Positions 1 through 10,731 of a DNA stretch of 64,000 nucleotides are shown here, one piece after another. The DNA is taken from NCBI RefSeq assembly GCF_030036535.1, contig NZ_CP080387.1:2929046-2993045 (forward strand). The letters are read 5' to 3'. This DNA is from Agrobacterium cucumeris (GTDB lineage Bacteria > Pseudomonadota > Alphaproteobacteria > Rhizobiales > Rhizobiaceae). Both the position numbers and the translations under genes were made by a program. How positions within the stretch are numbered: position 1 is the first letter of the stretch; each line of letters opens with the position of its first letter. The notes under the pieces are model-generated. The model did not search any database and was not told the origin of the DNA. It saw nothing but the letters and a program-made list of their open reading frames with translations.

Positions 1-548
1 CCTCGCTGACGGCCGTTGTGCTTGGCGATGTCGGCCCCACCATCATGGAGCGCATGGATGCGATAAAGGCCACGACACCGGTGGAGCACGATACGCTGCT
101 TGTAAAATCCGCAGAGGCGCTTGGCGAGTTGCATGCGGCGGGTCTCTGCCATGGTCGTCCGCATGTGCGTGACTTCTTTCTCCAGGACGGCCGTGTCGGT
201 TTCATGGATTTCGAGGAGCGTCCTCAGGAGGTCATGCCGCTGGAAACGGCGCAGGCCCGCGATATATGGCTGCTGTTTTTACAGGTTGCCACCCGCGCCT
301 GCGATGCGCCGGGGACCTGCGATGCGGCCTTCGCCCGCTGGCGCGAAAACGCCCCGCCCCGGGCGCTGGAAGAATTGTGCCGCCTGACCGGCATTCTCGG
401 GCGATTTTTACCGCTTGCCCGGTTGATCGGGCGCGTGCGGATGGGTAGTGATCTGCGACGCTTTATCATGGCGACCGACTATCTGATGAATGCTGTGAAC
501 CCCGAAGCCGCTGTCAAAAAGACCGGCAAGGCAGGAAAAGATGACTGA
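1..548 (+). CDS. Kinase-fold protein, 5' end cut by the window edge
   Basis: The reading frame is open to base 3, so the N-terminus is outside the window; an in-frame GTG at 18 is probably internal. The visible ~180 residues contain a degenerate protein-kinase or lipopolysaccharide-kinase core: a catalytic-loop-like stretch ([16 protein letters not shown], about residues 37-52 from the GTG) and a DFEE that would replace the Mg-binding DFG. The substrate cannot be told; a Ser/Thr kinase-like or sugar/lipid A kinase role is an inference from those motifs. The stop overlaps the pheS start by 8 bases, so the two are probably cotranscribed and translationally coupled. Confidence 0.7.
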   Translation, partial: SLTAVVLGDVGPTIMERMDAIKATTPVEHDTLLVKSAEALGELHAAGLCHGRPHVRDFFLQDGRVGFMDFEERPQEVMPLETAQARDIWLLFLQVATRACDAPGTCDAAFARWRENAPPRALEELCRLTGILGRFLPLARLIGRVRMGSDLRRFIMATDYLMNAVNPEAAVKKTGKAGKDD

Positions 549-1623
549 ACTTGATACCTTGAAATCGCAATTGATGTCGGAGATCGCCGCTGCTGCCGAT
601 GAACCGGCCATCGAAGCCGTGCGCGTTTCCGCGCTGGGCAAGAAGGGCTCGGTTTCGGAGCTTCTGAAGACGCTGGGCAGCATGACGCCGGAAGAGCGCC
701 AGACCCGCGGTGCTGCCATCAACCAGCTCAAGACTGAGATCACCGATCTTATCGGCGAACGCAAGAATGCGCTGAAGGATGCTGCCATTGCCGCCCGGTT
801 GAAGGCGGAAACGGTGGATGTCAGCTTGCCGGTTCGCCAGTCCCCGGCCGAGCGTGGCCGCATTCATCCCATCAGCCAGATCGTCGATGAAATCACCGCC
901 ATCTTCGCGGATATGGGTTTCTCGATCGCCGAAGGTCCCGATATCGAGACCGATTATTACAACTTCACGGCGCTGAATTTCCCCGAAGGCCACCCGGCCC
1001 GCGAAATGCACGACACCTTCTTCTTCCAGCCGGATGAAAACGGTGAGCGTAAGGTGCTGCGCACGCACACCTCGCCGGTGCAGATCCGCACCATGGAAAG
1101 CCAGAAGCCGCCGATCCGCATCGTCATTCCCGGCAAGACCTACCGTCAGGATTCCGACGCCACCCATTCGCCGATGTTCCATCAGGTCGAAGGCCTTGTC
1201 ATCGACAAGAAAGCGCATGTCGGCAATCTGCGCTGGGTGCTGGAAGAGTTCTGCAAGACCTTCTTCGAGGTCGACAGCGTTGTCATGCGTTTCCGCCCGT
1301 CCTTCTTCCCCTTCACGGAGCCGAGCTTCGAGGTGGATATTCAGTGCGACCGTTCCGGCCCGATCGTCAAGTTCGGCGAAGGTAACGACTGGATGGAAAT
1401 TCTCGGCTGCGGCATGGTGCACCCGAACGTGCTGCGTGCTGGTGGGCTGGACCCGGACGAATATCAGGGCTTTGCCTGGGGCATGGGCCTCGACCGCATC
1501 GCCATGCTGAAATACGGCATGCCTGATCTGCGCGATTTCTTCAACGCCGATGTCCGCTGGATGAACCATTACGGCTTCCGCCCGCTCGACATGCCGACGC
1601 TGTTCGGCGGTTTGAGCGTTTAA
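541..1623 (+). CDS. pheS: Phenylalanyl-tRNA synthetase alpha subunit
   Basis: Charges tRNA-Phe with phenylalanine in the cytoplasm as part of an alpha2-beta2 enzyme. The 360-residue protein has the N-terminal coiled-coil tRNA-binding arm (about residues 1-90) and then a class II synthetase core: HTSPVQ near residue 176, the [12 protein letters not shown] stretch near 251, and the closing [10 protein letters not shown] near 314-323. Length is normal for the family. The ATG overlaps the upstream gene by 8 bases, and pheT follows 24 bases after the stop, the usual pheST operon order. Confidence 0.98.
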   Translation: MTELDTLKSQLMSEIAAAADEPAIEAVRVSALGKKGSVSELLKTLGSMTPEERQTRGAAINQLKTEITDLIGERKNALKDAAIAARLKAETVDVSLPVRQSPAERGRIHPISQIVDEITAIFADMGFSIAEGPDIETDYYNFTALNFPEGHPAREMHDTFFFQPDENGERKVLRTHTSPVQIRTMESQKPPIRIVIPGKTYRQDSDATHSPMFHQVEGLVIDKKAHVGNLRWVLEEFCKTFFEVDSVVMRFRPSFFPFTEPSFEVDIQCDRSGPIVKFGEGNDWMEILGCGMVHPNVLRAGGLDPDEYQGFAWGMGLDRIAMLKYGMPDLRDFFNADVRWMNHYGFRPLDMPTLFGGLSV

Positions 1624-1647
1624 TCCGGTTAGCCAAGGAGCAAAGAC

Positions 1648-4071
1648 ATGAAATTCACTCTTTCCTGGCTGAAAGAGCATCTGGATACCGATGCGACGCT
1701 GAACAAGATTTGCGAGCGGCTGACGGCAATCGGCCTCGAGGTCGAAGAAGTTGACGACAAGGCGGCTTATAAGCCTTTCGTCATTGCCAAGGTGGTTTCC
1801 GCTGAAAAACATCCTGAGGCCGACCGCCTCAAGGTGCTGATGGTCGATGCCGGTGATGGCAAGCCGGTGCAGATCGTCTGCGGTGCGCCCAATGCACGCG
1901 CCGGCCTTGTCGGTGCGCTGGCGCGTCCGGGCGTGTATGTCCCGGGTATCGATGTCACCCTTGCTGTCGGCAAAATTCGCGGCGTCGAAAGCCACGGCAT
2001 GATGTGCTCCGAAAAGGAGCTCAACATTTCTGACGATCATGACGGCATCATCGATCTGCCGCAGGATGCCCCTGTCGGCACGTCCTTCGCCACCTATGCC
2101 GGCCTCGACGATCCGATGATCGAAATCAACCTGACGCCGAACCGTCCGGATTGCACGTCGATCTACGGCATTGCCCGTGATCTTGCGGCTTCCGGTCTCG
2201 GCAAGCTGAAGACAAGGCCTGCGCCGTCCTTCAAGGTGGAAGGCGCAACGCCCGTCGATGTGAAGCTGGAACTGGACGATGCGGCGCTCTGCCCCGGCTT
2301 TTCGCTGCGCATCGTGCGTGGCGTGAAGAACGGCCCGAGCCCGAAATGGATGCAGCAGCGCCTGATGGCAATCGGCCTGCGCCCCATCAACGCTCTTGTC
2401 GACATCACCAACTACATGACCTTCGATCAGGGTCGGCCGATGCACGTCTTCGACGCTGCCAAGGTCAAGGGCGATCTGACGGTTCGTCGTGCGAAAGAGG
2501 GTGAGACGATCCTCGCACTCGACCAGCGGGAATATAAGCTCGGCCCGAACAATGTCGTCATCGCCGACGAAAAGGGCCTAGAGTCCATCGGCGGCGTGAT
2601 GGGCGGCGAACATTCCGGCTGCGACGAAAACACTGTCGACGTGCTGATCGAGTCCGCACTCTGGGATCCGATCAACATCGCCAAGACCGGCCGTTCGCTC
2701 GGCATCATCACCGATGCGCGTTATCGTTTCGAGCGCGGCGTTGATCCGGAATACATGGTTCCAGGTCTGGAGCGCACCACCGAACTGGTTCTGGAACTCT
2801 GTGGCGGCGTCGCTGGCGAAGCCCGGGTCGTGGGTTATAAGGGCCATCAGCCCAAGGTCGTGGATTTCCCGCTCGCGGAAGTGAAACGCCTGACGGGTCT
2901 GGAAGTCTCGGCAGAAGAGAGCCTCACCATTCTCAAAGGCCTCGGTTTCGGTGTCGAGGGAACGGGCGAGCGCGTTTCCGTCACCGTCCCGTCCTGGCGT
3001 CCTGATGTCGACGGCAAGGCTGATCTGGTGGAAGAAGTCATGCGCATCCACGGCGTCGACAATATCAAGCCGGAACCGCTGGAAAACTTCGGTGCCGTCA
3101 ATGGTCGTATCCTGACCACGCTGCAGATTCGCACGCGTACTGCGCGCCGTGCCCTGGCAAGCCGTGGCATGCTGGAAGCCGTCACGTGGTCCTTCATTCC
3201 GGAAGCGCAGGCGAAGCTCTTCGGTGGCGGTTCGCCGGCCCTGAAGCTCGCCAACCCGATTGCGGCCGATATGTCGGACATGCGGCCCTCGTTGCTGCCT
3301 GGCCTGTTGACCGCCGCCCAGCGTAATGCCGACAAGGGGCATAGTGACGTCGCGATCTTCGAGGTTTCCGGCACCTATGAGGGCGATACGCCTGAGAAGC
3401 AGCGCCGTGTTGCCGGCGGTGTCCGCCGTGGCACGGCCTCGCTCGCAGGCAGCGGCCGCATGTGGTCCAATGCTGCCAAGGGCGGCGGCAAGCCGGTGGA
3501 TGTCTATGACGCCAAGGCTGATGCGCTCTCGGTGCTGGAAGCCTGCGGCCTGCCCATGGCCAATGTGCAGATCGAAGCCGGTGCGCCTTCCTGGTATCAC
3601 CCCGGCCGTTCCGGCACCATCAAGATGGGCCCGAAGGTCGTGCTCGGTTATTTCGGTGAATTCCATCCGAAGACCCTGTCCGAACTGGATGTTTCCGGTG
3701 CCTATTGCGGTTTCGAGATTTATCTCGATGCCATGCAGGAGCCGAAGAAGAAGGCGACCCGTACCAAGCCCGCACTTGAGCTTTCGCCCTTCCAGGCCGT
3801 CAAGCGCGACTTCGCCTTCGTGGTGGACAAGTCGGTCGAGGCGGGTGCCATCATCAAGGCCGCGACGAGCGCCGACCGTAAGCTGATCACCGGCGTCAAT
3901 GTCTTCGATATCTTCGAGGGGGCGTCGCTCGGCGAAAACCGCAAGTCGGTGGCCATCGAAGTCCAGATCCAGCCGGTCGACAAGACGCTGACGGATGAGG
4001 ATTTCGAGGCGCTGACGGCCAAGATCGTTGGCAATGTCGAGAAGTCGACAGGTGGCGTTCTGCGTGCTTGA
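1648..4071 (+). CDS. pheT: Phenylalanyl-tRNA synthetase beta subunit
   Basis: Partner of PheS; binds and edits, and completes the alpha2-beta2 synthetase. The 807 residues show the N-terminal EMAP-like tRNA-binding domain (about 40-155), the B3/B4 editing and B5 regions in the middle, and a C-terminal ferredoxin-like anticodon-binding domain from about residue 712 ([15 protein letters not shown]). A clear AAGGAG ribosome site lies 7 bases before the ATG. It ends just before a strong terminator and faces a gene on the other strand. Confidence 0.98.
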   Translation: MKFTLSWLKEHLDTDATLNKICERLTAIGLEVEEVDDKAAYKPFVIAKVVSAEKHPEADRLKVLMVDAGDGKPVQIVCGAPNARAGLVGALARPGVYVPGIDVTLAVGKIRGVESHGMMCSEKELNISDDHDGIIDLPQDAPVGTSFATYAGLDDPMIEINLTPNRPDCTSIYGIARDLAASGLGKLKTRPAPSFKVEGATPVDVKLELDDAALCPGFSLRIVRGVKNGPSPKWMQQRLMAIGLRPINALVDITNYMTFDQGRPMHVFDAAKVKGDLTVRRAKEGETILALDQREYKLGPNNVVIADEKGLESIGGVMGGEHSGCDENTVDVLIESALWDPINIAKTGRSLGIITDARYRFERGVDPEYMVPGLERTTELVLELCGGVAGEARVVGYKGHQPKVVDFPLAEVKRLTGLEVSAEESLTILKGLGFGVEGTGERVSVTVPSWRPDVDGKADLVEEVMRIHGVDNIKPEPLENFGAVNGRILTTLQIRTRTARRALASRGMLEAVTWSFIPEAQAKLFGGGSPALKLANPIAADMSDMRPSLLPGLLTAAQRNADKGHSDVAIFEVSGTYEGDTPEKQRRVAGGVRRGTASLAGSGRMWSNAAKGGGKPVDVYDAKADALSVLEACGLPMANVQIEAGAPSWYHPGRSGTIKMGPKVVLGYFGEFHPKTLSELDVSGAYCGFEIYLDAMQEPKKKATRTKPALELSPFQAVKRDFAFVVDKSVEAGAIIKAATSADRKLITGVNVFDIFEGASLGENRKSVAIEVQIQPVDKTLTDEDFEALTAKIVGNVEKSTGGVLRA

Positions 4072-4088
4072 AAGCCGATGGCTGAATG

Positions 4089-4121
4089 AAAAAAGCCGCG
4101 GCGGTTGCCGCGGCTTTTTTT
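4089..4121. terminator. Bidirectional terminator between pheT and the aldo-keto reductase
   Basis: A 12-bp perfect stem (4091-4102 with 4107-4118, loop GGTT) is flanked by A-runs on the left and a T-run on the right, so it can end transcription from both converging genes. Confidence 0.93.
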
Positions 4122-4125
4122 GTTT

Positions 4126-5127
4126 TTAGCGGTTGGCCATCTGGGACATGCGCGCGGGATAGCGTTCCCCCGCAACCTTTGCCGGCGAGAGGAGGGCGCC
4201 GAGGCTCGCAACTTCTTCCGCCGTCAGCGAAACATCCGCTGCAGCGACGTTTTTCTCCAGATTGGCGATTTTTGTGGTGCCGGGGATAGGAGCGATGAAG
4301 TCGCCCTGTGCCAGCACCCAGGCGAGCGCCAGTTGCCCGGCGGTAACGCCCTTTTCAGTCGCCATGTCTTCCAGAAGCTGGATGAGCGCCAGATTGGCGT
4401 CGAAGTTTTCGCTTTGGAAGCGCGGCAGGCCGCGACGGAAATCATCGGCGGCGAGGCCGTCGAGTGACTTCAGCGCGCCCGTCAGAGCCCCGCGCCCGAG
4501 CGGGCTGAAGGGGACAAAACCAATGCCGAGTTCACGGCAGGTTTCCAGCACGCCATTTTCCTCCACATCGCGGGTCCACAGCGAATATTCGCTCTGAATG
4601 GCGGCAATCGGATGGGTGGCGTGCGCTTTGCGAAGCGTTTCGGCACTGGCTTCGGAAAGGCCGAGATGTTTCACCTTGCCTTGCTTCACCAACTCCGCCA
4701 TGGCCCCGACCGTCTCTTCGATCGGCACATCGGGATCGACGCGATGCTGGTAAAACAAGTCGATGGCATCGACGCCAAGACGTTTGAGCGAGGCTTCGGC
4801 GACGGCGCGCACATTTTCCGGCCGGCTGTCGGTGCCCACCATCATCTGGCCTGCGGGTTTGCTGGGGTCGATCCTGAAACCGAACTTGGTGGCGATGACC
4901 ACCTTGTCGCGATAGGGCTTCAAACCCTTGCCGACGAGAATCTCGTTATTGTAAGGCCCATAAACCTCTGCCGTATCGAAAAAGGTGACGCCGAGTTCGA
5001 CGGCGCGGTGCAGCGTCGCTATTGCGCTGCTTTCATCGCCGGTCGGGCTATAGGCATGGGTCATTCCCATGCAGCCGAGGCCAAGCGCCGAAACGGATAG
5101 GTTGTTTCCAAGGGTTCTTTGTTTCAT
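4126..5127 (-). CDS. Aldo-keto reductase
   Basis: NAD(P)H-dependent reductase of the AKR fold (333 residues). The catalytic tetrad context is visible: DTAEVYGP (Asp and Tyr, about residues 50-57), the Lys in ATKFGF, and the His in YQHRVD. The ORF can be extended 11 codons upstream, but the ATG at 5127 is preceded by AAGGA at a 7-base spacing and starts the family-typical MKQRTLG strand. The physiological carbonyl substrate is unknown. It is divergent from a LysR gene, which probably controls it. Confidence 0.92.
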   Translation of the reverse strand: MKQRTLGNNLSVSALGLGCMGMTHAYSPTGDESSAIATLHRAVELGVTFFDTAEVYGPYNNEILVGKGLKPYRDKVVIATKFGFRIDPSKPAGQMMVGTDSRPENVRAVAEASLKRLGVDAIDLFYQHRVDPDVPIEETVGAMAELVKQGKVKHLGLSEASAETLRKAHATHPIAAIQSEYSLWTRDVEENGVLETCRELGIGFVPFSPLGRGALTGALKSLDGLAADDFRRGLPRFQSENFDANLALIQLLEDMATEKGVTAGQLALAWVLAQGDFIAPIPGTTKIANLEKNVAAADVSLTAEEVASLGALLSPAKVAGERYPARMSQMANR

Positions 5128-5223
5128 CTGTTCGTCCTTCCATAAGGAACCGCCCGTCATCAGGGCGTGATCAGAAAATAGTGTCTCATGGCGATAAAAA
5201 TAATCGCTGCAAATCTACTTGGG

Positions 5224-5244
5224 TTGTTCTATCATTTAGAACAA
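5224..5244. promoter_or_regulatory. Perfect inverted repeat in the AKR-LysR intergenic region (operator candidate)
   Basis: TTGTTCT at 5224-5230 and AGAACAA at 5238-5244 form a perfect 7-bp inverted repeat around a 7-base centre. The right arm runs into the LysR start codon. The position between divergent genes fits autoregulation by the LysR protein; binding is inferred. Confidence 0.6.
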
Positions 5245-6134
5245 TGAACCGTGTGCAACTCTCCCAGCTGGCCGTTCTCGCTGCCGTTGCCGAAGGCCGC
5301 AGCTTCCGCAAGGCTGCGGCTGAACTCGCCATTGCGCCCTCCGCCGTCAGCCATGCCGTCTCGTCACTGGAGGCAAGCCTTGGCCTGCGTCTGCTTCATC
5401 GTACCACCCGCAGCGTTTCGCCGACAGAGGAGGGAAGGCGGCTTCTCGAAACACTGGGTCCGGCGCTTGCAGATATCGATGCGGTCATCGAGACGCTTGC
5501 CGAGCATGGCGGGAGACCGGCCGGCCCCCTGCGCATCACCCTGCCGAGGCTGGCCGCCGAGGATCTCATCGTGCCGCGACTGGGTGAGTTCCTGCGGCTC
5601 TATCCCGATATTTCACTCGAAATCTCAACCGATGACCGTTTTGAAGATATTGTCGCGAAGGGTTTCGATGCCGGGCTACGGCTCGGGGAGCACCTCGACG
5701 CGGATATGATTGCGGTGAAAGCCAGCGGCGCATGGCGCGGCGCAATTGTTGGTTCTCCGTCCTATTTTGCAGAAAATCCACCACCACGCGATCCCAGGGA
5801 TCTCATCCGCCATCGCTGTATTCGCCGCCGTTTCGCCAGTGGTCTTATCTATCGCTGGGAACTGGAGAAGAACGGCAAGCCGCTGGTGGTCGATGTGCAG
5901 GGACCTTTGATCCTGTCGGACCAGAGCCTCATTCGCCGGGCAGCGATCGACGGGGCAGGGCTCGCCTTCGTTTTCGAGCAGCGCGTCGAGGACGATATCA
6001 GGGAGGGCAGGCTCATCCGCGTGCTGGAGGACTGGTGCGCACCCTTTGACGGCTTTTATACCTATTATCCCTCCCGCCGGCAGATGCGTCCGGCGCTGAG
6101 GGCTTTTGTGGATTTTTTCCGCTTCCGGGGCTGA
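5244..6134 (+). CDS. LysR-family transcriptional regulator
   Basis: A 296-residue LysR protein: winged helix-turn-helix at residues 1-60 (RSFRKAAAELAIAPSAVSHA), then the periplasmic-binding-like effector domain. The ORF is open further upstream, but the ATG at 5244 gives the standard LysR N-terminus. It is divergent from the aldo-keto reductase at 4126-5127 with 116 bases between them, so that gene is the likely target. The inducer is not predictable. Its stop abuts the stop of the acetyltransferase on the other strand. Confidence 0.93.
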   Translation: MNRVQLSQLAVLAAVAEGRSFRKAAAELAIAPSAVSHAVSSLEASLGLRLLHRTTRSVSPTEEGRRLLETLGPALADIDAVIETLAEHGGRPAGPLRITLPRLAAEDLIVPRLGEFLRLYPDISLEISTDDRFEDIVAKGFDAGLRLGEHLDADMIAVKASGAWRGAIVGSPSYFAENPPPRDPRDLIRHRCIRRRFASGLIYRWELEKNGKPLVVDVQGPLILSDQSLIRRAAIDGAGLAFVFEQRVEDDIREGRLIRVLEDWCAPFDGFYTYYPSRRQMRPALRAFVDFFRFRG

Positions 6135-6578
6135 TCAGAACTTGATGCGATAGCGAATATGGCCGTCGCTTTTCACGTAGCTGTCGTAAAGTTTCTGGGC
6201 GCGGTGGTTGTCCTCGCCCGTGTGCCAGTATAGCCGTGACCAGCCCTTTTCCTTGCAGATGGTGATAAGATCGTCCATCAGCGCCCGGCCCGTTCCCTTG
6301 CCACGGATTTCCCCATCGACAAATAAATCCTCCAGATAGCAATCCGGCGTCTTCACCCAGGTGGAATCATGGAAGTGGTGGATGGCGAAACCCGCCATCC
6401 CGTCACCCAGCACGGCCACACGCATCGAAACACGGGATGTGGGATCAAGGATGCGCGCCCAGGTATGGTCGGTGACGTCATCGGCAAGCTCGACCTCATA
6501 AAAGGCAAGGTAATCGTTCCAGAGGCGCAGCCATTCCGCCCGGTCAGCCGGCTCAGCGTTACGAATTGCAAGTTCCAT
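6135..6578 (-). CDS. GNAT-family N-acetyltransferase
   Basis: A 147-residue acetyl-CoA-dependent acetyltransferase. The acetyl-CoA pyrophosphate loop RGKGTGRALM is at residues 92-101, preceded by the beta-strand LEDLFVDGE and followed by a C-terminal YDSYV segment. The acceptor could be a small amine or a protein. It lies one base after the stop of the upstream aldo-keto reductase on the same strand, so the two probably form an operon. Confidence 0.9.
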   Translation of the reverse strand: MELAIRNAEPADRAEWLRLWNDYLAFYEVELADDVTDHTWARILDPTSRVSMRVAVLGDGMAGFAIHHFHDSTWVKTPDCYLEDLFVDGEIRGKGTGRALMDDLITICKEKGWSRLYWHTGEDNHRAQKLYDSYVKSDGHIRYRIKF

Positions 6579-6579
6579 C

Positions 6580-7530
6580 TTATGCGCCTGCCTTGTCGAG
6601 AAGGGTCATCATTTCATCGGTCAGTTTCAACTCGATGGCGCGTTTGAAGCTTTCAAGCTGCGACAGGCTGGTGGCACTGGCAATCGGCGCGGTTATCGCC
6701 TTTTTCCGCAACAGCCACGCCAGCGCGATATCGGCGAGCTTGGCCCCGGTCTGTACCGCCACCGCATCCATCGCGCCTAGAACGGCAAGGCCACGCGTGT
6801 TGACATATTCGCCGACGCGATAGCTGCGGGCAACGCCTTCCGTATCGGCCTTGGCACGGTATTTCCCGGTCAGGAAACCGGCGGCGAGGCTGTAGTAGTT
6901 GATGACGCCAATCTCTTCCTTCACACAGAGATCAGCAAGCGGACCTTCGAAATCCGCACGGTTGTAGAGATTATATTCCGGCTGCAGCACGTCGTAACGC
7001 GGAAGACTGTTTTTCGCAGCCGTATCCAGCGCCTCCTGAAGCTGGCTGGCGGAATAGTTGGAGCAGCCAATGGCGCGGATTTTTCCCTGTTCCTTCAGCT
7101 TTGCAAAGGCGGCAAGCGTCTCTTCCAGCGGCACCTCGGCATCCGGCTTGTGGGCGAGGTAGAGGTCGATATAGTCGGTCTGCAGCCGCTTCAGCGAGGC
7201 TTCGACAGCCTCTGCGATCCACTTGGCGCTGAGGCCGGTCTTCTGGCCGCGATTGTCAAAACCGACCTTGGTGACGATCACCGCATCCTCGCGCTTGATG
7301 CTCGATTGCTTCAGCCATTTGCCGATGATGACTTCGGATTCGCCGCCCTCATGCCCGTCTACCCAGGCGGAATAGACATCCGCCGTGTCGATGGCGTTGA
7401 ACCCGGCGTCAAAAAAAGCGTCGAGCAGGGCAAAGGAAGTCTTCTCATCCGCTGTCCAGCCGAACACGTTGCCGCCAAAGACGATCGGGGCGATGGAGAG
7501 GCCGGTGCGGCCGAGGTTTCGTTTTTCCAC
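6580..7530 (-). CDS. Aldo-keto reductase
   Basis: A second AKR protein (316 residues), NAD(P)H-dependent. It begins with the typical EKRNLGRTGLSIAPI, has DTADVYS for the catalytic Asp/Tyr, VTKVGF for Lys and LAHKPD for the His region. The start is a GTG with AGGAG eight bases upstream; no ATG fits better. It resembles the general stress/sugar AKR group, but the substrate is unknown. It is followed almost without gap by the GNAT gene. Confidence 0.92.
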   Translation of the reverse strand: MEKRNLGRTGLSIAPIVFGGNVFGWTADEKTSFALLDAFFDAGFNAIDTADVYSAWVDGHEGGESEVIIGKWLKQSSIKREDAVIVTKVGFDNRGQKTGLSAKWIAEAVEASLKRLQTDYIDLYLAHKPDAEVPLEETLAAFAKLKEQGKIRAIGCSNYSASQLQEALDTAAKNSLPRYDVLQPEYNLYNRADFEGPLADLCVKEEIGVINYYSLAAGFLTGKYRAKADTEGVARSYRVGEYVNTRGLAVLGAMDAVAVQTGAKLADIALAWLLRKKAITAPIASATSLSQLESFKRAIELKLTDEMMTLLDKAGA

Positions 7531-7640
7531 GGGGAATTCTCCTGTTGCTGACTTTGTGGCAAGGTTAGCAACTGCTCATCCGCATAACCATTCAATTCCT
7601 TTGATGGCACTCATCAGGCAATGGACGGAAGCCGGCGAGA

Positions 7641-8624
7641 TCAGCTCCGATAGCGGCGATAGTGGCTGGGAGGAAGGTGATTGTGCTGTTGCCACACGCG
7701 CCGCAAATGCCGGGCAGAGGCAAACCCCGCCCGTTCGGCAATGGACTCCATATCGAGGCGGCTATTGGCGAGAATGTCACGGGCCAAATTGACCCGCATC
7801 AGATTGACATAATCGATGACGCTGATGCCGGTATGTTCGCGAAACAGGCGTGACAGATGCCTTTCGCTGAGGGCTGCAATATCGGCCAGGCTTTCCAGTG
7901 ACCAGTCCTGCGCTGGCTCTGCCATCACCCGGTCCTGCACGCGGTGAATGGCGGGGTGCATGTGGTTACGGCCTGTCAGCCAGGGCGAAATTTGCGGATC
8001 GCTGCCGTTGCGCCTCAGATAGACAACCATGGTTTTTGCAATACGCGCCGCAACGGCCGGGGATGTCAGCCGGGAAACCACATGCAGCATGAGATCGATG
8101 CCGGTGGAGATGCCCGCGCTTGAAAAGCGGTTTCCGTCCTCGACGAACAGTCGGTTTTCGGCCACCTGGGACAATGGCGCGATGCGTCGCAGCGCCTCGA
8201 TGCAATCGGCATGGGTGGTGCAGCTTCGTCCATCGAAAAGTCCGGCCTCTCCCGCCAGCAATGCGCCGGAGCAGATGGAAATGACGGTGGTGTCGATACG
8301 TGCGACGCGGCCCAGCCATGCCGTCAATGCCTGACGCTCCCGCCGCGTTTCCGGCTCGCACTCGGAACGTGAAGTGCTGCCGGAGATCAAGAGAAACGCA
8401 TTTTCCGGAAGCGCCGCGGGCAGGGCCGCCAGCCCGCAAAGGTCAAGGCCGATCGAGGATTGTTGCCTGTCCCTTGACGCAATGTAGCGGCAGTCGAAAA
8501 AAATGTCGCTTTGCTCGTCATTGGCATAACGGATGACCTGCAGGGGGCCGGCAATATCGAGCAACAGCGCGTGCGGCGGCACAAGCGTATAAAACGGAAT
8601 GATGCGTGTGCCGCCTTTATCCAT
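7641..8624 (-). CDS. GlxA-type transcriptional regulator (amidase-like domain plus AraC HTH)
   Basis: A 327-residue regulator. The first ~165 residues form a DJ-1/PfpI-like domain with the nucleophile-elbow cysteine at residue 118 (SICSGAL); the C-terminal ~100 residues hold two AraC-type helix-turn-helices (LADIAALSERHLSRLF and MESIAERAGFASARHL). The ORF is open upstream by 71 codons, but the ATG at 8624 shares one base with the stop of the isochorismatase-like gene (TGATG), which indicates translational coupling and fixes the start. It probably senses a metabolite handled by its partner. Confidence 0.93.
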   Translation of the reverse strand: MDKGGTRIIPFYTLVPPHALLLDIAGPLQVIRYANDEQSDIFFDCRYIASRDRQQSSIGLDLCGLAALPAALPENAFLLISGSTSRSECEPETRRERQALTAWLGRVARIDTTVISICSGALLAGEAGLFDGRSCTTHADCIEALRRIAPLSQVAENRLFVEDGNRFSSAGISTGIDLMLHVVSRLTSPAVAARIAKTMVVYLRRNGSDPQISPWLTGRNHMHPAIHRVQDRVMAEPAQDWSLESLADIAALSERHLSRLFREHTGISVIDYVNLMRVNLARDILANSRLDMESIAERAGFASARHLRRVWQQHNHLPPSHYRRYRS

Positions 8625-9184
8625 CAAGCTGCTTCTTTCAAGGTTGCAAGCGCGTCGTTCACAGTGGCGATGCGCGCGAAGCGCCCCGCCAGCACCAGTT
8701 CGGTCCGTTTGCGGATATCGTCGGCGCTGAACACCGTGCCGGAGGCATGTGTCATCGGAAAGGTCAGCGTCGCCTCGGTGACGTAATCGACGCTGTAGCC
8801 GAGATCGGAAGCGTGCCGGGTGGTCGTTTCGCAGCATTGTTCGGTGCGGATGCCTGAGACGATCAGCCGGTTGATACCTTTCTGCGTCAGCCAGATTTCA
8901 AGGCCGGTGCCGGCAAAAGCCGAATGACGGTTCTTGTGGAAGGTCACGTCCGGGACGATCCTTACACCCTCCAGCGCGCGGACATAGCCGCTGTCTTTCG
9001 AGAAGGCCTTGTCGCCATCGACATGGAAGATTTGAACAACGGGAATTCCCGCGGCCTTGGCGCCGTCGATCAATGCCTGCTGTTTCTCCAGATAGGCGGT
9101 GAGCCCGCTTTCCTCGAAATAAGGGGTGTGCCGAAACGATTCCTGAACGTCGATGACGAGCAGTGCGGTGTGAGAAGAGGACAT
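8624..9184 (-). CDS. Isochorismatase-family cysteine hydrolase
   Basis: A 186-residue alpha/beta hydrolase of the nicotinamidase/isochorismatase fold. The catalytic triad can be read: Asp12 (VIDVQESF), Lys84 (FHKNRHSAF) and Cys117 or Cys118 (RTEQCCETT). The start at 9184 has GGAG nine bases upstream; an upstream ATG at 9199 has none. It is coupled to the downstream GlxA-type regulator. Nicotinamidase-like, N-carbamoyl or other amide substrates are all possible; nothing local decides. Confidence 0.9.
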   Translation of the reverse strand: MSSSHTALLVIDVQESFRHTPYFEESGLTAYLEKQQALIDGAKAAGIPVVQIFHVDGDKAFSKDSGYVRALEGVRIVPDVTFHKNRHSAFAGTGLEIWLTQKGINRLIVSGIRTEQCCETTTRHASDLGYSVDYVTEATLTFPMTHASGTVFSADDIRKRTELVLAGRFARIATVNDALATLKEAA

Positions 9185-9367
9185 TTTATGTTTCTCCATT
9201 GGGGGTACTGATAGCATAATTCACCTTTATAAGTATCGATAAAAGCAACCAGGCCGACAAAGGCAGGACATATCCAGCCATACTTTATACTGACCGGATT
9301 TTGCCGGCTTGCCACACGGTGCCGGGATGGTAAGTTTCCGAAGAAATGGCAGAGTGGGAGAACGGGA

Positions 9368-10351
9368 ATGCTGCGCTTCGGAATAATCTCAACGGCGAAG
9401 ATCGCTCAGGATCACGTCATTCCGGCAATACAGGATGCGCAAAACTGTGTGGTCAGCGCCATCGCCAGCCGCGATCACGCCAAAGCGCGTGCAGTGGCCG
9501 AGCGTTTTTCCGTGCCCAACGCCTTCGGTTCTTATGAGGAGATGCTGGCATCGGATGTGATCGATGCGGTCTATATCCCGCTTCCCACCTCCCAGCATGT
9601 GGAATGGACCATCAAGGCGGCCGATGCCGGCAAGCATGTTCTGTGCGAAAAGCCGATTGCGCTGAAAGCGGAAGAGATCGATACGCTTATCGCCGCACGC
9701 GACCGCAACGGCGTTATTGTGTCCGAGGCCTTCATGGTCACCTATGCGCCGGTCTGGGCCAAGGTGAAGGAGTTGCTGGCATCGGGCGCCATCGGCACGC
9801 TGAAACATGTGCAGGGCGCTTTCAGCTATTTCAATCGCGATCCCGGCAACATGCGCAATATTCCCGAACTGGGCGGCGGCGCCCTGCCGGATATCGGCGT
9901 CTACCCGACCATCGTGACCCGTTTTGCCACCGGCGCGGAGCCGAAGCGGGTGCAGGCCACAGTTGAGCGCGACAGGGAATTCGGTACAGATATCTATTCC
10001 AGCGTCAGGGCTGATTTCGGCGATTTCGAACTGAGCTTTTATCTGTCGACCCAGCTTGCGGCCCGTCAGCTCATGGTCTTCCACGGCACGGATGGTTACA
10101 TCGAGGTCAAATCCCCTTTCAACGCCAATCGCTGGGGTGCGGAAGAGATCGAGCTGACCAATCAGGCCCATAGCCAGTCGCAAATCTTCCGGTTTCAGGA
10201 TAGCCGTCAATACAAGCTGGAGGCGGAGGCTTTTGCCCGGGCGGCAAAGGGCGAGGGCGAAGTCGTCACGCTGGAAAGCTCGCGGAAGAACCAGCTTTTT
10301 ATCGACGCCATCTATCGGGCAGCTGAAAAGGACGGTTGGGAAACGGTTTAA
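9368..10351 (+). CDS. Gfo/Idh/MocA-family oxidoreductase
   Basis: NAD(P)-dependent dehydrogenase of sugars or inositols, 327 residues. The N-terminal Rossmann strand ([13 protein letters not shown]) is at residues 4-16, the family-defining EKP at 94-96 (CEKPIAL), and the C-terminal alpha/beta domain follows with [12 protein letters not shown]. No sugar operon surrounds it, so the substrate is open. Its stop overlaps by four bases the end of the GtrA-like gene on the opposite strand. Confidence 0.92.
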   Translation: MLRFGIISTAKIAQDHVIPAIQDAQNCVVSAIASRDHAKARAVAERFSVPNAFGSYEEMLASDVIDAVYIPLPTSQHVEWTIKAADAGKHVLCEKPIALKAEEIDTLIAARDRNGVIVSEAFMVTYAPVWAKVKELLASGAIGTLKHVQGAFSYFNRDPGNMRNIPELGGGALPDIGVYPTIVTRFATGAEPKRVQATVERDREFGTDIYSSVRADFGDFELSFYLSTQLAARQLMVFHGTDGYIEVKSPFNANRWGAEEIELTNQAHSQSQIFRFQDSRQYKLEAEAFARAAKGEGEVVTLESSRKNQLFIDAIYRAAEKDGWETV

Positions 10352-10719
10352 TCCCGGTCCAATTGTCGTTTTTGCAGCCGTCGGTAGCCGTAAAGCGCCA
10401 GCAGCAATGCCGCGAATGCTGAAAAGGCGAGCGGGATAAGCGGCTGGACCAGCGGGTTGCGCCACTGCAGCAACACAAACAGCCCGACACCGACGATGCG
10501 GGAGGTGAGCGTCACGGCATTCACGAGAAAAACGCTCAATGTGGCGGGTGCACGGCTGTTGGAGCGGTTCAGCCGCCAGCTCGTCGCAACGCCTGCCGCC
10601 GCACCGGGCAATCGGGCGGCCAGCGGATCGACACCGAGATAGAAAATGAGCAGGCAGGTGACTGTAAGGTCAGCGGCCAATCCGCAAATCTCGGTCAACG
10701 CGAAGTGCGGAAGTCTCAA
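10348..10719 (-). CDS. GtrA-like small membrane protein
   Basis: About 123 residues with four predicted membrane segments (roughly 10-30, 33-48, 59-85 and 88-110), length and layout of the GtrA family, whose members are thought to help flip lipid-linked sugars. No ATG is available: an in-frame stop lies shortly upstream, and the first usable codon is TTG at 10719 without a clear ribosome site, so the start is uncertain. It lies 12 bases after the small membrane gene upstream, probably in one transcript. Confidence 0.6.
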   Translation of the reverse strand: MRLPHFALTEICGLAADLTVTCLLIFYLGVDPLAARLPGAAAGVATSWRLNRSNSRAPATLSVFLVNAVTLTSRIVGVGLFVLLQWRNPLVQPLIPLAFSAFAALLLALYGYRRLQKRQLDRD

Positions 10720-10731
10720 GGCCGTGAGCTT

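Noticed and set aside
514..2445. Long minus-strand ORF over pheS-pheT
   Set aside because: Shadow frame of two certain genes; no ribosome site or family motif.
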